A DNA stretch of 64,000 nt from Trematomus loennbergii (GCA_012861695.1 JAAOOA010000055.1:577712-641711), one strand, 5' to 3'. Shown: positions 9,201 through 20,880, counted from the stretch's first letter. The notes: generated by a model from the sequence alone, not told the origin. Made by a program: numbers and translations.

Positions 9201-12200
9201 TATCTTGTTGAATTGCTTGGTTACCGTCACTGATCAGGACTCCATCACTATGCAGTGTTGCATGACTGTCCACAAAGGACTCACTTATTTCGGAGTATAA
9301 CTCATATGGTTCTGATTGATCATATTGGAAATAAGCTGTGTGTGACCTCCTGAAATCGGTGTCATTTTCAGATTGATTTCGTATTATTTTCATGCTGTTG
9401 CTGCTGCAGGGGACTCACATCAGATGGTTCAACCTGATAATGACCCCTGCCCAATCTTTCCCATTATCATGCAGGTGGATCGTATCCCTCCATCATTCAT
9501 TTGTGCAGCCAGCAGAGATTTGTTAGTGACAGTGAAGCAGTGCTATCCCACCAAATTGTTGTGCTTCGTTGTAAGAAAATAATAATAAGAGACTGATGTG
9601 TTAGCATTGTGTTAACATTGAGCAAAAGTGTACATTTAAAGCAACATTTCCAGCTAATTCCAGACACAAAATCTGCTGAACTCTCACTTTATGTATAGGA
9701 GAAAAGTGAATATGGCTTTGTGAATACACTTGATCCCTCAGAAAAGTCTGTGACAGAGAGGAATACAAATGAAGGAGAAAAGTCAACATCAGACTGCCTG
9801 CAGATAAATAATAGTTTAGTCATCTTAGTTTAAACCTCACATCTCCAACCCTGAGCTTCATGAAAGTCAGATGTTATTGAATTGGAGTGTTTATCACGCT
9901 GCTTTAGAAGTTATGATACAAGTGTAGGAGTTGGATTTTGATAAAAGCTAAAGCAAACTAACCTTGAGTGCTAACTTCCAGAAACAAATATCTGAATAAA
10001 GGTTTTCTTTGTCTGTTTTTTTATCCCAGAAACCAGAGATGGTGGGACCTTTCTCAGCGCTGAGCAGATTCTTCACGTGCCTTGTGACCCAACAACATTT
10101 AAGGTAAGGAAACCCACCGCAAACAAACCCAGTGTTCAGGAGAGAGGAGCATCCAGCGGCTAAACATCCAGATATTTCCCTGGAGAGAAGTTGGAGACCA
10201 AACAAATATTGGCCAAACATTTATCGAGTAGCTGAAACACAACACTCCTCCTGCTGCATGTCAGCTGGATGTGACTGATTATAGGAAAACAATTCAACTG
10301 TATTGAAAAACACCAAGGAAACTCACCATTTGAGACATGAGTGAAATATTTGGGAATGCTATCAGCTTTTTTGCAGACAGCATTTCCCAAGATGACGCTG
10401 CCTGAGGAAGCATAACAACACCTGACAGCCCTCCATTATCAGAGACTGTGACACCTCAGCGGAAACTCCCAACAGCGTGTATGCTTTCAACAAGGCATAT
10501 CACAGATAGTTATAACATGCTTAATCCTTTTACCTCAACCTTTTATCTGCCCTATCCTTTTTTGAACTGTTTCCTCAGGGGTGAACAAATACTGCTCTTC
10601 TGCATGTCTTAGGTTAGAATAATAATACTCTCACCCTAAGAACATGCACAGACAAATGTTGTGCATCCCTAACATACTCACAGCTATGAGTGTATACATG
10701 CACCCACGCAAAAAGCCCCCTGCTCAGGCAAAAAAACATGAGCACACTGTATCGACACACACACACACACTTTGTTTCCCCTGCATTGGTGCTCCTCTCT
10801 CCACATCCCTGTGAGCCTGCTGCTCTCTCCTGCGTAGGAGGCAGATCTTGTTGCAGTTTGCGTTGCGCTGCAGCTCTGTTACTCCCACCCTCTGACTCCA
10901 CTTATCTGTCTGTCTCTCGCTCGCACTGTGTTCATGCCGCTCGCTTCCATCTAGGTCAACAAGTGAGGGCGAAGCAGTGACTTGCTCGTGCATCTGTCGC
11001 TGGATATTAGTCGTATCATTGTTACAGACACGCCTGAGGACTTTTGTTACTCACTCCATTGTTTATGGAACGCCTGATTTGTCAACTCGCCCATCAGGAC
11101 ATTGAATTAGCTTGTGTTGACTCATGAAAGCAATGAATGTGCACTGGCCATATTCTGAACAAATGAGTTGAAGTTCACAGATGATACCAGCTGGGGTTGG
11201 AACAAGTGAAAGGGTTAGGGATCATTTTTAGGGAGATGTGAGTTCCTCTAACTGTATAACGCTGTGTACAGATATAGCATTTGAGTGACAATGTATAACA
11301 TTTCTTTCATACCTAATATTGATTTAATATTAAGTAACATTTTAAAGCTCACAGACTATTTCCAGACTGTTGCATTACTACTTAAGCAAAACACCTGAGT
11401 ACGTCTATCACTTGCTCTTCATGGCGTTTTTGAAGTGATTTTTTATTGGTGTGTTATTTAAATCAGGATGTTATGTCGTACAGATTGTAGATCCCTCTTG
11501 TGATTTTGAACTCTAATCCACCGGCTGTTGATGTGTTGTTTGTGGCAAATGGTCTCAGAGGCTTTAAGGATAGAGGGCGTTGGAAAGACTGTAAAACCTT
11601 TAGAGGCACATTTGTGATTTTGAGCTCTCCAAATCATCTTAAATGGGTTAGGGTTTGTTTACTTATACACACACATGCAGTTTTATAATGAACAGCATGA
11701 AATCCTAGCAGTTTCAGCACATAATACTGCCATTATAATCATAAATGTTGCATTATTGTCTTGAACACATAGCAGCCACATACAGTATTTGCATGTGAAC
11801 AGCAGCTTTAAGAGAGATGTATGAAATGCTGTTTGAATTGGTCCAAAAGAAAGACTTCATTCTCCAGTGGCTTTCCCCCAACTTATTTCATATATCTGGA
11901 AGACTTTCATTCTACAAGAAAAAGACTTCACATTAGCACTTGACCAAAACGTTATTTATTAATATAAGCAATGTACCACACACTAGAAAAAAGATACCTA
12001 TTTTCACTCTAGATCCTGTTTTCATAAAATATTACCCCCGAAGGAGTGCTGATCCAGAGTCAGAGTGGCGTCCCTTTCATACAGCCGTGTCCCCAGAGAC
12101 CTCGCTGACAATCAAAACTAAATTGGAGGGCAGGATGAAGCGGGGTGATGTAACAGATGCATGATGTGGACGCTCTGCTTTATACAGGAGCCGGCACGCT

Positions 12201-13458
12201 TTAATGGGGGTGGGGAGGTCTCCGGAAGAGGCTTTCAGCGAGTAAATGATGCTCTGATCATGGGTTAGTACTCTGATTGTAAAGAGGCTTTATAAATACA
12301 GCTGAAACACACAGGTGATTTTCATTAAGACGTAGAAAATAGTGATTTTGTTTTATTGAAGTATCTCAACGGACTAAGACACTTATAAAGTGTAGTAGAA
12401 ATATCAGAGGTGAGGACACTTTACTGTGGTGTGGGCCAAGCTGTGTTCAATTCAGCCAGTTCATAAGATACATAGATACATTACTAATGCAACTACACTG
12501 TCTGTTATGAGCTAATCTATAGAGTATTCCTAAAACACAGGAACTAGCATTTTCTGAATAAATCTGGAGCAATCCCATTGTTGTTAATTTTCCAAGTATG
12601 TCATCCCTGCAGCACTCTATTGTTCTAACAAACTTTTAGACAGGCCACACATATGTCTGCCGGCCTCATGAACATATAGGACCCCTAAATATGAGCTCAT
12701 TCAGGCTGCTTGAACTGACTGAACTGGAACCAGATTGACTCCGGCCTCGCTACTGGCCTAACTTACATTCCATATATAACTGTATGAAAATAGAAACATT
12801 AATTAGATACATCTTACATAAAAGCTTTTCTCTCAACATATAAATACCGGGGGAAAAGTGTGTGTGTGTGTGTGCGTTGGGGGGAAAGGGAAAAGTGGGG
12901 TTTCATTGTTCTACAAAGCCAAACAACTGCAAAAAACACCAAACAAAACAAACAGAACGCTTCAAGAGCCGTTTACCGTCCCTGTGGTGTTCGCGTACCT
13001 CCAAGTGTAGCATCCGTTTTACATGTTAGAGGAGGGGGTGTGGGACGTCCATTTGCCACTGTGTGTACAGCATGAAGTATCACGATATATAGAAGTCATT
13101 TTACAGCACCTGTGATCCATGAAGCTCTCAGGAATACTCCAAACGTTAGGCACTCAAGCTCTACGTCTGAAACTGTAATGAAACACCAATACGTCATGTA
13201 CAGTTTGTATGTGCTTTAGGATTTATATGGCCTATTGGAAAAGTTTTACATTTGTTATGTACTAAGTTCACTTAAAGCAGAATATGAAGCCAGATACAGC
13301 TGAGTAACATATCTCTTGGTTTAATGTGAAGTCCAAAGTGGGACAGTTTCATTTGGTTTCATTCAACCAGCAGAAGTAACTGTGTCAAACTTTAGAGGTC
13401 CTTTTACCCATAAACCAACACGGCTGCAACAATTTCAATGTCAAAATAATGTATGTAG

Positions 13459-13785
13459 TAGGGCTGTGCAATTCATCGTATTTTAATCTCGATTACGATT
13501 TTGGCTTGCAACGATTACGAAAACAACGTAATCGAAATAAAACGATTATTATTTTTATTAAAAAAAATAATTATTATTTTTTTTTAATATATTTTTTTTT
13601 GGTTTTTCAGTTGAATTATACTTTAAGTTCAGGGTAATCAACTGTTAAAAACAGACTGTTCCAATTTTATTTTTCAATAAATGGATGTTTTCAAAGTAAA
13701 TGGATAATCGTATTTAATAATCGTGATATCAATTATTGACCAAAATAATCGTGATTATGATTTTTGCCATAATCGCACAGCCCTA
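13459..13785. mobile_element. Non-autonomous hAT-like element with perfect 8-bp target duplication
   Basis: The 327-bp element has inverted ends TAGGGCTGTGCAAT and ATCGCACAGCCCTA (one mismatch in the first dozen bases). It is flanked on both sides by the direct duplication GTATGTAG (13451-13458 and 13786-13793). The 8-bp duplication and the TAGGG/CCCTA ends are typical of hAT transposons. The interior is AT-rich, with many ATCG-type steps, and has no transposase. The intact duplication implies a fairly recent insertion. Confidence 0.9.
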
Positions 13786-14799
13786 GTATGTAGAGTTGAG
13801 CTTAATTTGGGAACAGGCCAAAGTGACTGTGGGAATGGACTTTATAAAGAACGTGTAGCATTTGGGTCAATTTACGGGGAAACTTCACTTCACTTTCAAG
13901 TCTCTTATGGAGGTGTTAACCCCTAAATAAAAGCTTCTGCCACCGAGGCAAAAAGGTTCTGGCTACTAATTGAGAAGTTATGATAATTTTTTTTTTGAAT
14001 TTTCCCTTTGAACTAAGGTTATCCAGAGGCCTCGCTGATAATAATACCACATCATTGTGTATGCAAATAAGGAAAAGTGTTGTCCTATATCTGTTGTCTG
14101 AAGGAAACCGGCACTGCTCTAACCATAATCTGTTTATTCATATACTGTAACATACATTTCATGCCTGTGTATGAGATTAGCATGTTAAGTATTAGATTGG
14201 TATGTATTTACTTCTACATTGTGTAAGAATGTAACCCAGCATTTCTTATAAAACACACAAATCTTCTTGGCATCTACTGTAAACTGCATGGCTGTCTCAT
14301 AAAGCATCATGAACACAAGCTCACCAGACAACCACCAACTCATATTCAACGATGAACAGGTGATGGCTGAGCGAGGTGTGGAAAATACAACTCATTTGAA
14401 TTATAATGATAATTATAAGAAGAAGAAGAAAAAGTTTGCTATTCTAAGAAACTAATTCTAAGGGTTAACTAAAAGTGAGTGTTAGTTTTAAACATCTCCA
14501 GTGGTGTTCCAGGTTCATCAAAGAATAGACAGCTCAGCATGCGGCGGGTGGTGTGTGAGGTTATAGGGATTCAAACAGCGACGATTGAAGGGTGGCTAAG
14601 GCGAGAGAGGAACAAAACGTCACTTTGCAACACTTCATGACATTTTAGCCCAACCTACTGCTGTTCATCTACTACCAGTATTAGTTTAATTGATTAGTGT
14701 ATTTGGTGAAATACCCTCTAATACGTCCCATTTCCCTTTTTGTTTTATCATAGAAATGCCATCCATTTCCTCCGGCGCTCAAGATGAGGACGCCGAGAA

Positions 14800-15311
14800 G
14801 CCAATTTACAGCAAGTGTTATTTATTGAGATTGATTTCTGCCACCTGTAGCAAAAGGGTTTCTTTTGTAATGCCAAAGCCATCCCTTCAACCTCCGCTGC
14901 CTAAAGATAATGAGCTTTGAAGCAGGGTCTCTGGGTGCCGCACCCTTTCTAAAGAAGGCACTATGGGTGCTTCGCCATCTCGATGACCGAGACGGAGCAA
15001 CGCACCCCGTCCCCGCGCGTCTCTGAAGCCACAGCTGTCTGTCGTCTGGTTTCTGAGAGAGCCATAAACGGGACCATTCAAGTTAATGCTGACGGCTTGC
15101 TGATCCACTGTCGAGCGTTTATATCTCCTCGGAGTGCCATCGCTCAAAGTGTCATGGCCTCCACAGCACACGTGTATATCTCGCGGCTTGTCTTCCGTAA
15201 TCCACCGTTTTTCCTCCATTTCCTCGCTTAGTTTTGACCTTAAATCTCGGGCCGCGGTGCAAAGTGGACCGTGGCGGTTTGAGCCCAAAACGTGTCGCAG
15301 CCCGAGACCCA
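14800..15311 (-). other. gabrg3: gabrg3 3' untranslated region
   Basis: This is the sequence downstream of the gabrg3 stop codon. The first AATAAA on the minus strand lies at 14821-14826, which would put cleavage near 14795-14810 and give a 3' UTR of about 0.5 kb. The region is richer in CpG than its surroundings. The long minus-strand open frame across it is a by-product of the frame slip in the last exon. Confidence 0.6.
14821..14826 (-). terminator. AATAAA polyadenylation signal of gabrg3
   Basis: TTTATT on the plus strand is AATAAA on the minus strand. It is the only canonical signal in the first 490 bases after the stop codon. Confidence 0.55.
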
Positions 15312-15592
15312 CTAGAGGTAGAGGTAGCTGACCCAGTAGACTATGTTGAAGAGCAGGAAGAGGTGGGGAAGAAAACCCGAGAGTAGGCGTCCAGCTCCCC
15401 GATGTTGACATGGATGCGTCCTTTCCTCCAGCCGCCTTCTTTACACTCCTCGTAGCAGCAGAAGAAGCTCTTGCAGTCCTTCCCGTCGAGGCACTCGTAC
15501 AGGCAGTTGTCATCGTACTCCTGCCAGAACAGAGAGTTGCCCATGGGCATCATGGAGCGAGGCGCGTGACCCATGTTGAAAGATGAGTAGAC
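15312..15592 (-). CDS. gabrg3: gabrg3 last coding exon: intracellular loop end, TM4, stop
   Basis: GABA-A gamma-3 is one subunit of the pentameric GABA-gated chloride channel in neuronal membranes. After the acceptor (CATCCCACACAG) the exon reads VYSSFNMGHAPRSMMPMGNS, then the gamma-3 signatures ECLDGKDCKSFFCCYEECKE, GGWRKGRIHV and LDAYSRVFFPTS. These match human gamma-3 better than gamma-1 or gamma-2 as I recall them. The cysteine cluster is a known palmitoylation region in gamma-2. The TM4 end (LLFNIVYWVSYLYL then TAG at 15312-15314) is readable only after a one-base slip near 15358-15361. Without the slip the frame stops early, at ORF position 15341. The lesion is either an assembly error or a real truncation of TM4. 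The acceptor phase is 0. Confidence 0.93.
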
Positions 15593-17019
15593 CTGTGTGG
15601 GATGACAGAAAGCAGCAGCATATCTCTAAATGCAATATGCTTGTTTGCTGCATTGCATTCTGGTCACAAAGCCCTGACATGTTCATTACTGCTGTTTTAG
15701 ATTGCTGGAAAACTCCATCAATGCCAAGTGTTGTTGTGTTGAATATAAATGTAGAAATGTGCCAGCTGTTAGGACTTAGCAATGACAAAAAGGGTCCATC
15801 GCTGCAAAAAGCATTCTTTAATCGATATGCTTTTCCAAGAACAGAGAGTGATGTATGGGGTTGTAAAAATCAGATTCACTCTTGAAAATGTGTCTTTTTA
15901 GTAATATTGAAGTACAAAATGTACACATATGTCATAGAAAGAGAAACTACAGCTTTCAAAATACATAATGACAAGAAGTATTATTAAATCCATATTTAGC
16001 AGCTTTAGTCTGGAATAAGTTCATCCAGAGAAGTTCACGATGTGACTTCCTCCCTGGTGTTTGTGACATTGTGAGGGACAACCTAATTGGGGTAAAATCT
16101 CCAAACATCTCTCTACTACTCAGCGAGAGGAAGAGTGAGGTGAGAGAGACAGAGAGCTAGATGTGGAGGCACAGCATTGACTGAGTGGGTGGGAAAAATA
16201 AAATAAAAGCAGCAGGGGGGAGGGGGGGGGGGGGAACATGAGGCTTCCCCACAGACAGAGCAGGCCAAAATACAGCAGAAATACAGAGGACCAAATGAAG
16301 CACGATTTGTTCTGCCTGCAATGACAGTCTACAGTTTTGGGAGGGAGTAATGGGGGGAAGTGGATGGTGACGGTGGCTGACTCAGTCCTGGTGGATGTTT
16401 GCCACCATTAAAGTGTTCTCAGCAGGTGCAGCCTTGAGGACGCCCACACAGAACATTCGGCTCTGAACAGGAGACATGGTTTCAACTGGCCATGTCACAA
16501 AGAAAGCATGGTGCACTTTATATGTTGTTGTGGTCAATGAAAATGGTTTCTGAAAGCTTTATTCAGTGTGAAGTATTTTCATGGCCCTTAAATCAATGGG
16601 AAAACGTGCCTATTTGTGATTAGCTCGTGAGGATGAAGGTTGAACTTTGATCCCTTGTTTTTACAATCAATGCTACTAATTATCTGGGTTCCCAAGGTTG
16701 CTATGACACCCATAAACCTACCGTCTTTAAACTAATGAGATCATTACTAATATATTTGGGAAACACAGTGTCTGGAGAGACGACTGGACATTTTGTGTGT
16801 CTCTGTAGTGAACATGTTCTAGGCGTTTGAAATGTCTTTGTATCCATTATTTTTGGGATTCTTGTAGTCATTTGTTTCACTGTCCCTTTTGCTACATCAC
16901 TGAGTGCATGATATGCCAGATGAGATGAGACATGCATGCTCTACATACAATGTGTTTTGAGAAGCTGTGGGTGTGGGAACTGATATACAGCAAATGGAAA
17001 GCTCCAACATATTGCTCAC
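15593..17019 (-). other. gabrg3 intron before the last exon
   Basis: About 1.4 kb, phase 0. It contains a G-run near 16216-16235. I could not recognise an extra loop exon here. Human gamma-3 has about 20 more residues in the TM3-TM4 loop between the segments encoded by the flanking exons; that part is either shortened in this fish or encoded by an exon I cannot identify. Confidence 0.6.
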
Positions 17020-17226
17020 ACTTTCCGTTACCATTCTCTGTGTCTTGGCAGGAGGTCTGCGTAGACTGTAGGCGCAGTAGTTGAGCATGGCGTACTCGAT
17101 CATGGCGGCGAAGACGAACAGGACAGACGGTGACGAACAGGTCCATGGCCGTCACGTAGGACACTCTGGGCAGCGAGTTCCTGGCCACTGTGCTCAGCGT
17201 GGTCATGGTCAGCACCGTGGTGATAC
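17020..17226 (-). CDS. gabrg3: gabrg3 exon: TM2 pore helix and TM3
   Basis: The acceptor TCCTCCCCAG is followed by [20 protein letters not shown] and [14 protein letters not shown]. The pore-lining TM2 has Thr at 6' and Leu at 9', as in all GABA-A subunits. After VTVC (near 17122-17123) two bases are missing. In the restored frame the sequence continues with [20 protein letters not shown], i.e. TM3 and the start of the cytoplasmic loop. The gamma-specific TM2-TM3 linker is intact. The donor is ambiguous: GTGAGC after 17020 is the better site, while GTAACG after 17032 would shorten the exon by four codons. Both keep phase 0, which agrees with the next acceptor. If the 2-bp gap is real, TM3 and everything after it would be lost. 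Confidence 0.93.
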
Positions 17227-17271
17227 CTGGGGAGGACACCAGTAAGTATGATGAGTGAAACTGGTCAGCAC

Positions 17272-17826
17272 CAGTGTTCATTTTGTCAACGAAAATGTTC
17301 GTCAATGACCTTTTGTACATGACTAAGACGAGACGATGATGAGATAAGAATAGATATGTGATAATAAAAACTATGACGAAATGTATTTTTGTTTTCCTTG
17401 ACGAGAAAGTGTTTTGATTGGATATCGAAAATGCAGGATATTTCCCCCGCATTGTCCGTCAAAATGCATCCCTGTCATTGGTTGAATTAGTTGGGATTCT
17501 GGAATCTGCACACGTCACTCACAAGTAAAGAGTTAAGAGGGAAATGTCTCCTACGAATGTTAACACTTGATACCGTCACCTTAATTCCAATTTCAGATAC
17601 ATGTATTTGCCTAACTGAAATAGTTGAAAGAGAAAACATTTGGACTAAAAGTTGACTAAAATGTACTGATTTTTCATCGACTAAAACTGAACTGAAACGT
17701 TTTGAGTTGTGGCTGACTAAAACGAGAATAAAACTATGAAGGATAAATAGGAGTAAAATGTGACTCAAAGTAATAAACATTTTCTTCTAAAGAGTAAATC
17801 TGAAATAGCTGCCAAAATGAACAGTG
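17272..17826. mobile_element. Non-autonomous hAT-like element with perfect 8-bp target duplication
   Basis: The 555-bp element has near-perfect inverted ends, CAGTGTTCATTTTG and CAAAATGAACAGTG (one mismatch). Both sides carry the direct duplication GTCAGCAC (17264-17271 and 17827-17834). The interior is rich in ACTAAAAC-type steps and has no transposase, as in common fish hAT-derived miniature elements. It lies only 46 bp inside the intron upstream of the TM2-TM3 exon acceptor. Confidence 0.92.
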
Positions 17827-18211
17827 GTCAGCACTGGGGTGACCGTTGCTGAAGTTGTGATTATGTAACGAGGGCAGAGGTTTTAATGACCATTATTAAT
17901 GCATATGGGGTATTCTGGGTGGATGTCCACATTATTGAATCAATCCTGTTTCTTTTCAACAGCCACAAATCCTGAAACACGACCTGTCTGTAAAGGGCGA
18001 GCGCAGAGCAGTGTTATGGTAGGTGTTTCTTTTCTAAAAGCTATTCTATTACCTGTTTTTCCAACAACCTTATCTTACTATTTTGGACTTGCATTACTAT
18101 ACATTTTTTCAACACACTCAAAGTATGACTACTGTAAGACATGTTTGTGATTTCCTGTTTTTTCTGAAACACACACATCTCCATTGTGTTATCTGTCAAT
18201 CAATCCTCTCA

Positions 18212-18268
18212 CAGCAGGTGTGTGTGTGTGTGCACAAGAACACACACACACACACACACACACACATT
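18212..18268. repeat. GT then CA microsatellite pair
   Basis: A (GT)n run at about 18218-18231 is followed within 10 bases by a (CA)n run at about 18241-18266. This inverted pair could form a hairpin. Confidence 0.85.
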
Positions 18269-18529
18269 TTGTTACACAGTGAATAATTGTTTTGGGGATA
18301 TTCTGTCTCTCTCATTAGTAAAATAAACAATTATAGACTTTTCATTTATGTGTAAGTCGGTGAACTTAAAAAATCAACAAGGGATCAAATACTTGTTTCC
18401 TCCAGGGACTCAGCTCGGCTGCTCATCCCACAAATGCATGTTCCTCACCATTTCAAAGGTTAATAAACAGCCTTTCCAACGGTATAAGATGAATTGCCAA
18501 GAAGCATTGTTACAACTAAGAATGAACGC

Positions 18530-18735
18530 CTGTAACACGCCTGGTTTCCACACACTGTCCCGTGCCTTATACCATGCTACATTATGACTTTTTGGTCATT
18601 TTTAACGACGTACTGTGCCACGCCTGGTTTCTACACACTACGGCTGTACCCGAATATTCGGAGCCCGAAAAATGGTATTCGGGACAGCCTTACTACACAC
18701 TTATTTCGTCCAAAAAATACAAATGTTTTGACCTT
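18530..18735. repeat. Fragment of a dispersed fish repeat (CGGCTGTACCCGAATATTCGG type)
   Basis: The sequence contains a palindromic CCGAATATTCGG core and a second ATTCGGGACAGCC, in the style of fish DNA-transposon remnants. A short direct repeat (CACGCCTGGTTT then CACACACT) occurs at about 18537 and again at about 18619. Termini are not resolved. Confidence 0.4.
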
Positions 18736-20109
18736 AAAAGTCAGAGTACAGCATGTGGTAAATACGCAAATAAACTCATAGTTTTGTTAAATTGCTAAAC
18801 ACCTTGATTATTCAATAAGGCATTGAGGAATACTACCTGCCAAGTGACAGTGACATAGTTAGATTTTAAATAATGTTACAAGAACATAACATTTCAGGCT
18901 GAAACTAACTCACATATCAAGTACATTACAATTACACCAACTTCTTAACCGTCACCTGGACCACCAATCCCTGCTGTGAAGCCCATCCAACCTTCTCTAA
19001 AATAGCTGTTATCCCTATCAATAATTACCCGCCGTGATGGTAATAAGTATTCTAATTGGAGCTACCTTCTATGTCTCATTGTGTCATCAGTGGCATTGTT
19101 TGAGAGACATTACTCCCCACAGTGTCTTGAGGGAGGATATTGTGTCAGCGCGGTGAAATGAAATCAATTCTTTCAAAGACAGATGAACCCGGGGACATTA
19201 ATGCCCACTGGGGGCATCGATATCTACTGCTGCCACACACACACATCATTCTCACCATCTTTCCCTCTCATCCTCTCCTCTTTCCCCTCCTTCCACTTTC
19301 CCTTCTCCCGTCTTTCATCCTCGTCTCCCACAAGTCTTTCATGGCAGTGTGTGCCACTGTTTTCGCCTCTGGTTTCCATAGAGACGAGTTGCTCCCGTCT
19401 ATTTGCAGCTACCTCCTCTGGTCTAGTGCTCGTCTAGACTTGTCTCCTTTCCTCCCGCTCATTAGACGTAAGCTAAGTAAATCACCTCTGTTTTTAAGAG
19501 CAAACATCTGTTCACATTGTGTACTGCAAACAGTGTGATCTCAAGGAAACAGCCAGAGTGTTTCCTCACCAGCCACCCGTCGCTGCTCACAGTTTGGGCT
19601 GCTGTTTCAAATCAATATCACCAGTTTCTGTCGTACAGTTTAATTCATTCTGTGGGAACGCTCGCTTCATGATGCCATAGCAACCGGCTGATTCCTGTCT
19701 GTGCAGCCGAACTGAACAACACTAAGTCTCACGTCGAGAGAAAGAGAGAGACGGCTAATACGCTGCAGCATAATATGAACGTGTGATCAGAGCAATAACA
19801 AAGAACACACGCATTTCACATGTGCAGTTATTGGGGGGTGCTAACAAACAAATCAGATGTGACCTTTGCTATGTGTCCAGGGGTTAACCAGGTGGAACAG
19901 ACCACAGCTTGTGTTCATGGAGCCTCTATAAATACACCCGAGGGGAACCAGTCAGGGATCAGAGCCCAGATCACAAGACAGCATGAGTTATATCAGAACT
20001 ACACACGTAATCTGTCCAAACACCACTTTATGCACGTCTAACCGGTCTGACCATTGTGTCAGTTTGACCGGAATCCTAACATGCCATCCAGAGGGAGATT
20101 CACACACTC

Positions 20110-20332
20110 CCTGCCGTCCTGAAACGCCTCCATGAGACTCCTTTGTATACCATAATGACATCACCATGTAACAGTCACGCTTCTATTGGCTAGCACTCCA
20201 ACTAATTGTACAGGCAAAGGGGCGGGACATCTGTCAGAGGTTAACTAATCACAACAGAGCCAGCCAGCTAACCAATCAGAGCAGACTGGGCTCTGGTTTC
20301 AGACAGAGGGTGAAAAGAGGTGCTGCAGCACA
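20110..20332 (-). repeat. Fish repeat family A, left segment (interrupted copy)
   Basis: GGGGCGGGACATCTGTCAGA and GCCAGCCAGCTAACCAATCA recur at 59881-59945 in the same orientation and at about 32545-32610 in the opposite one. This copy is interrupted at 20341 by a hAT-like element and resumes at 20784. Confidence 0.8.
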
Positions 20333-20340
20333 GGCAGTAT

Positions 20341-20775
20341 CAGAGTTCCCGTTAGAATATTTTTTGCCGGTCAAAATGTCCGTTAAAGTTGAAATCTTCC
20401 GGACAAAATGAGAAAAGTGCCGGTCAAAGGTCTTCTTTGTTATTTATTGAGCTTTAAAACAAATTGATATCTGTCTGTCACATACTCTTTTGTCTGTCAC
20501 ATACTCTTTTGTCTGTCACATACTCTTCTTGTCTGTCACATACTCTTTTGTCTGTCACATACTCTTTTGTCTGTCACATACTCTTTTGTCTGTCACATAC
20601 TCTTTTGTCTGTCACATACTCTTCTTGTCTGTCACATAAATGGCGCAACTGATGCGGTATTGTGCTAAGGGAAATTATTTTGACCGGACATTTTGACCGG
20701 AGAGATTTAGATTTGCCGGTCTTCAGCATATTTTACCGGTCATAGTCCGGTAATTACCGGCTAACGGGAACTCTG
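20341..20775. mobile_element. Non-autonomous hAT-like element with 8-bp duplication and internal tandem array
   Basis: The 435-bp element has perfect 15-bp inverted ends (CAGAGTTCCCGTTAG and CTAACGGGAACTCTG). It is flanked by the perfect duplication GGCAGTAT (20333-20340 and 20776-20783). Subterminal inverted CCGGTCAAAATGTCCG-type motifs add to the palindromic ends. The uninterrupted target sequence, AGGCAGTATGA, can be read at about 59960-59970 in another family-A copy, which confirms the insertion boundaries independently. No transposase is present. Confidence 0.95.
20472..20637 (+). repeat. 19-bp tandem repeat inside the hAT-like element
   Basis: Eight to nine copies of GTCTGTCACATACTCTTTT, some 20 bp long through one extra C. 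They lie wholly between the element's ends. Confidence 0.92.
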
Positions 20776-20783
20776 GGCAGTAT

Positions 20784-20880
20784 GAGAGAAATAAAGAGCT
20801 TTTTGAACATGAAACATAGACATGTCCCAGCAGAGACACTACATACTGATATGAACCTGAAAATGAGCATGTGGGGGCGC
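20784..20880 (-). repeat. Fish repeat family A, right segment
   Basis: It contains GAGACACTACATACTGATAT followed by GAACCTGAAAATGAGCA. On the opposite strand this is the same sequence as the 57-bp array unit at 36634-37766. Confidence 0.75.

Larger units (their letters stand above)
3461..14799. other. Repeat-rich DNA between the ptprn-like exons and the 3' end of gabrg3
   Basis: No further ptprn exon or other gene was recognised. The part up to about 6.4 kb is a dense repeat cluster, described in separate entries. From about 6.4 to 13.4 kb I see only low-complexity or unassigned DNA, including short CA/GT runs near 10757 and 12858. One hAT-like element lies at 13459-13785. Confidence 0.5.

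Noticed and set aside
14887..15513. 208-residue minus-strand frame overlapping the last gabrg3 exon
   Set aside because: It is out of frame with the conserved protein over the exon and runs into the 3' UTR. It has no family similarity of its own.
16892..17452. 186-residue minus-strand frame over the TM2-TM3 exon
   Set aside because: It joins intron, hAT-like element and exon sequence, and follows the exon only up to the 2-bp gap. The true exon limits are given by splice sites.
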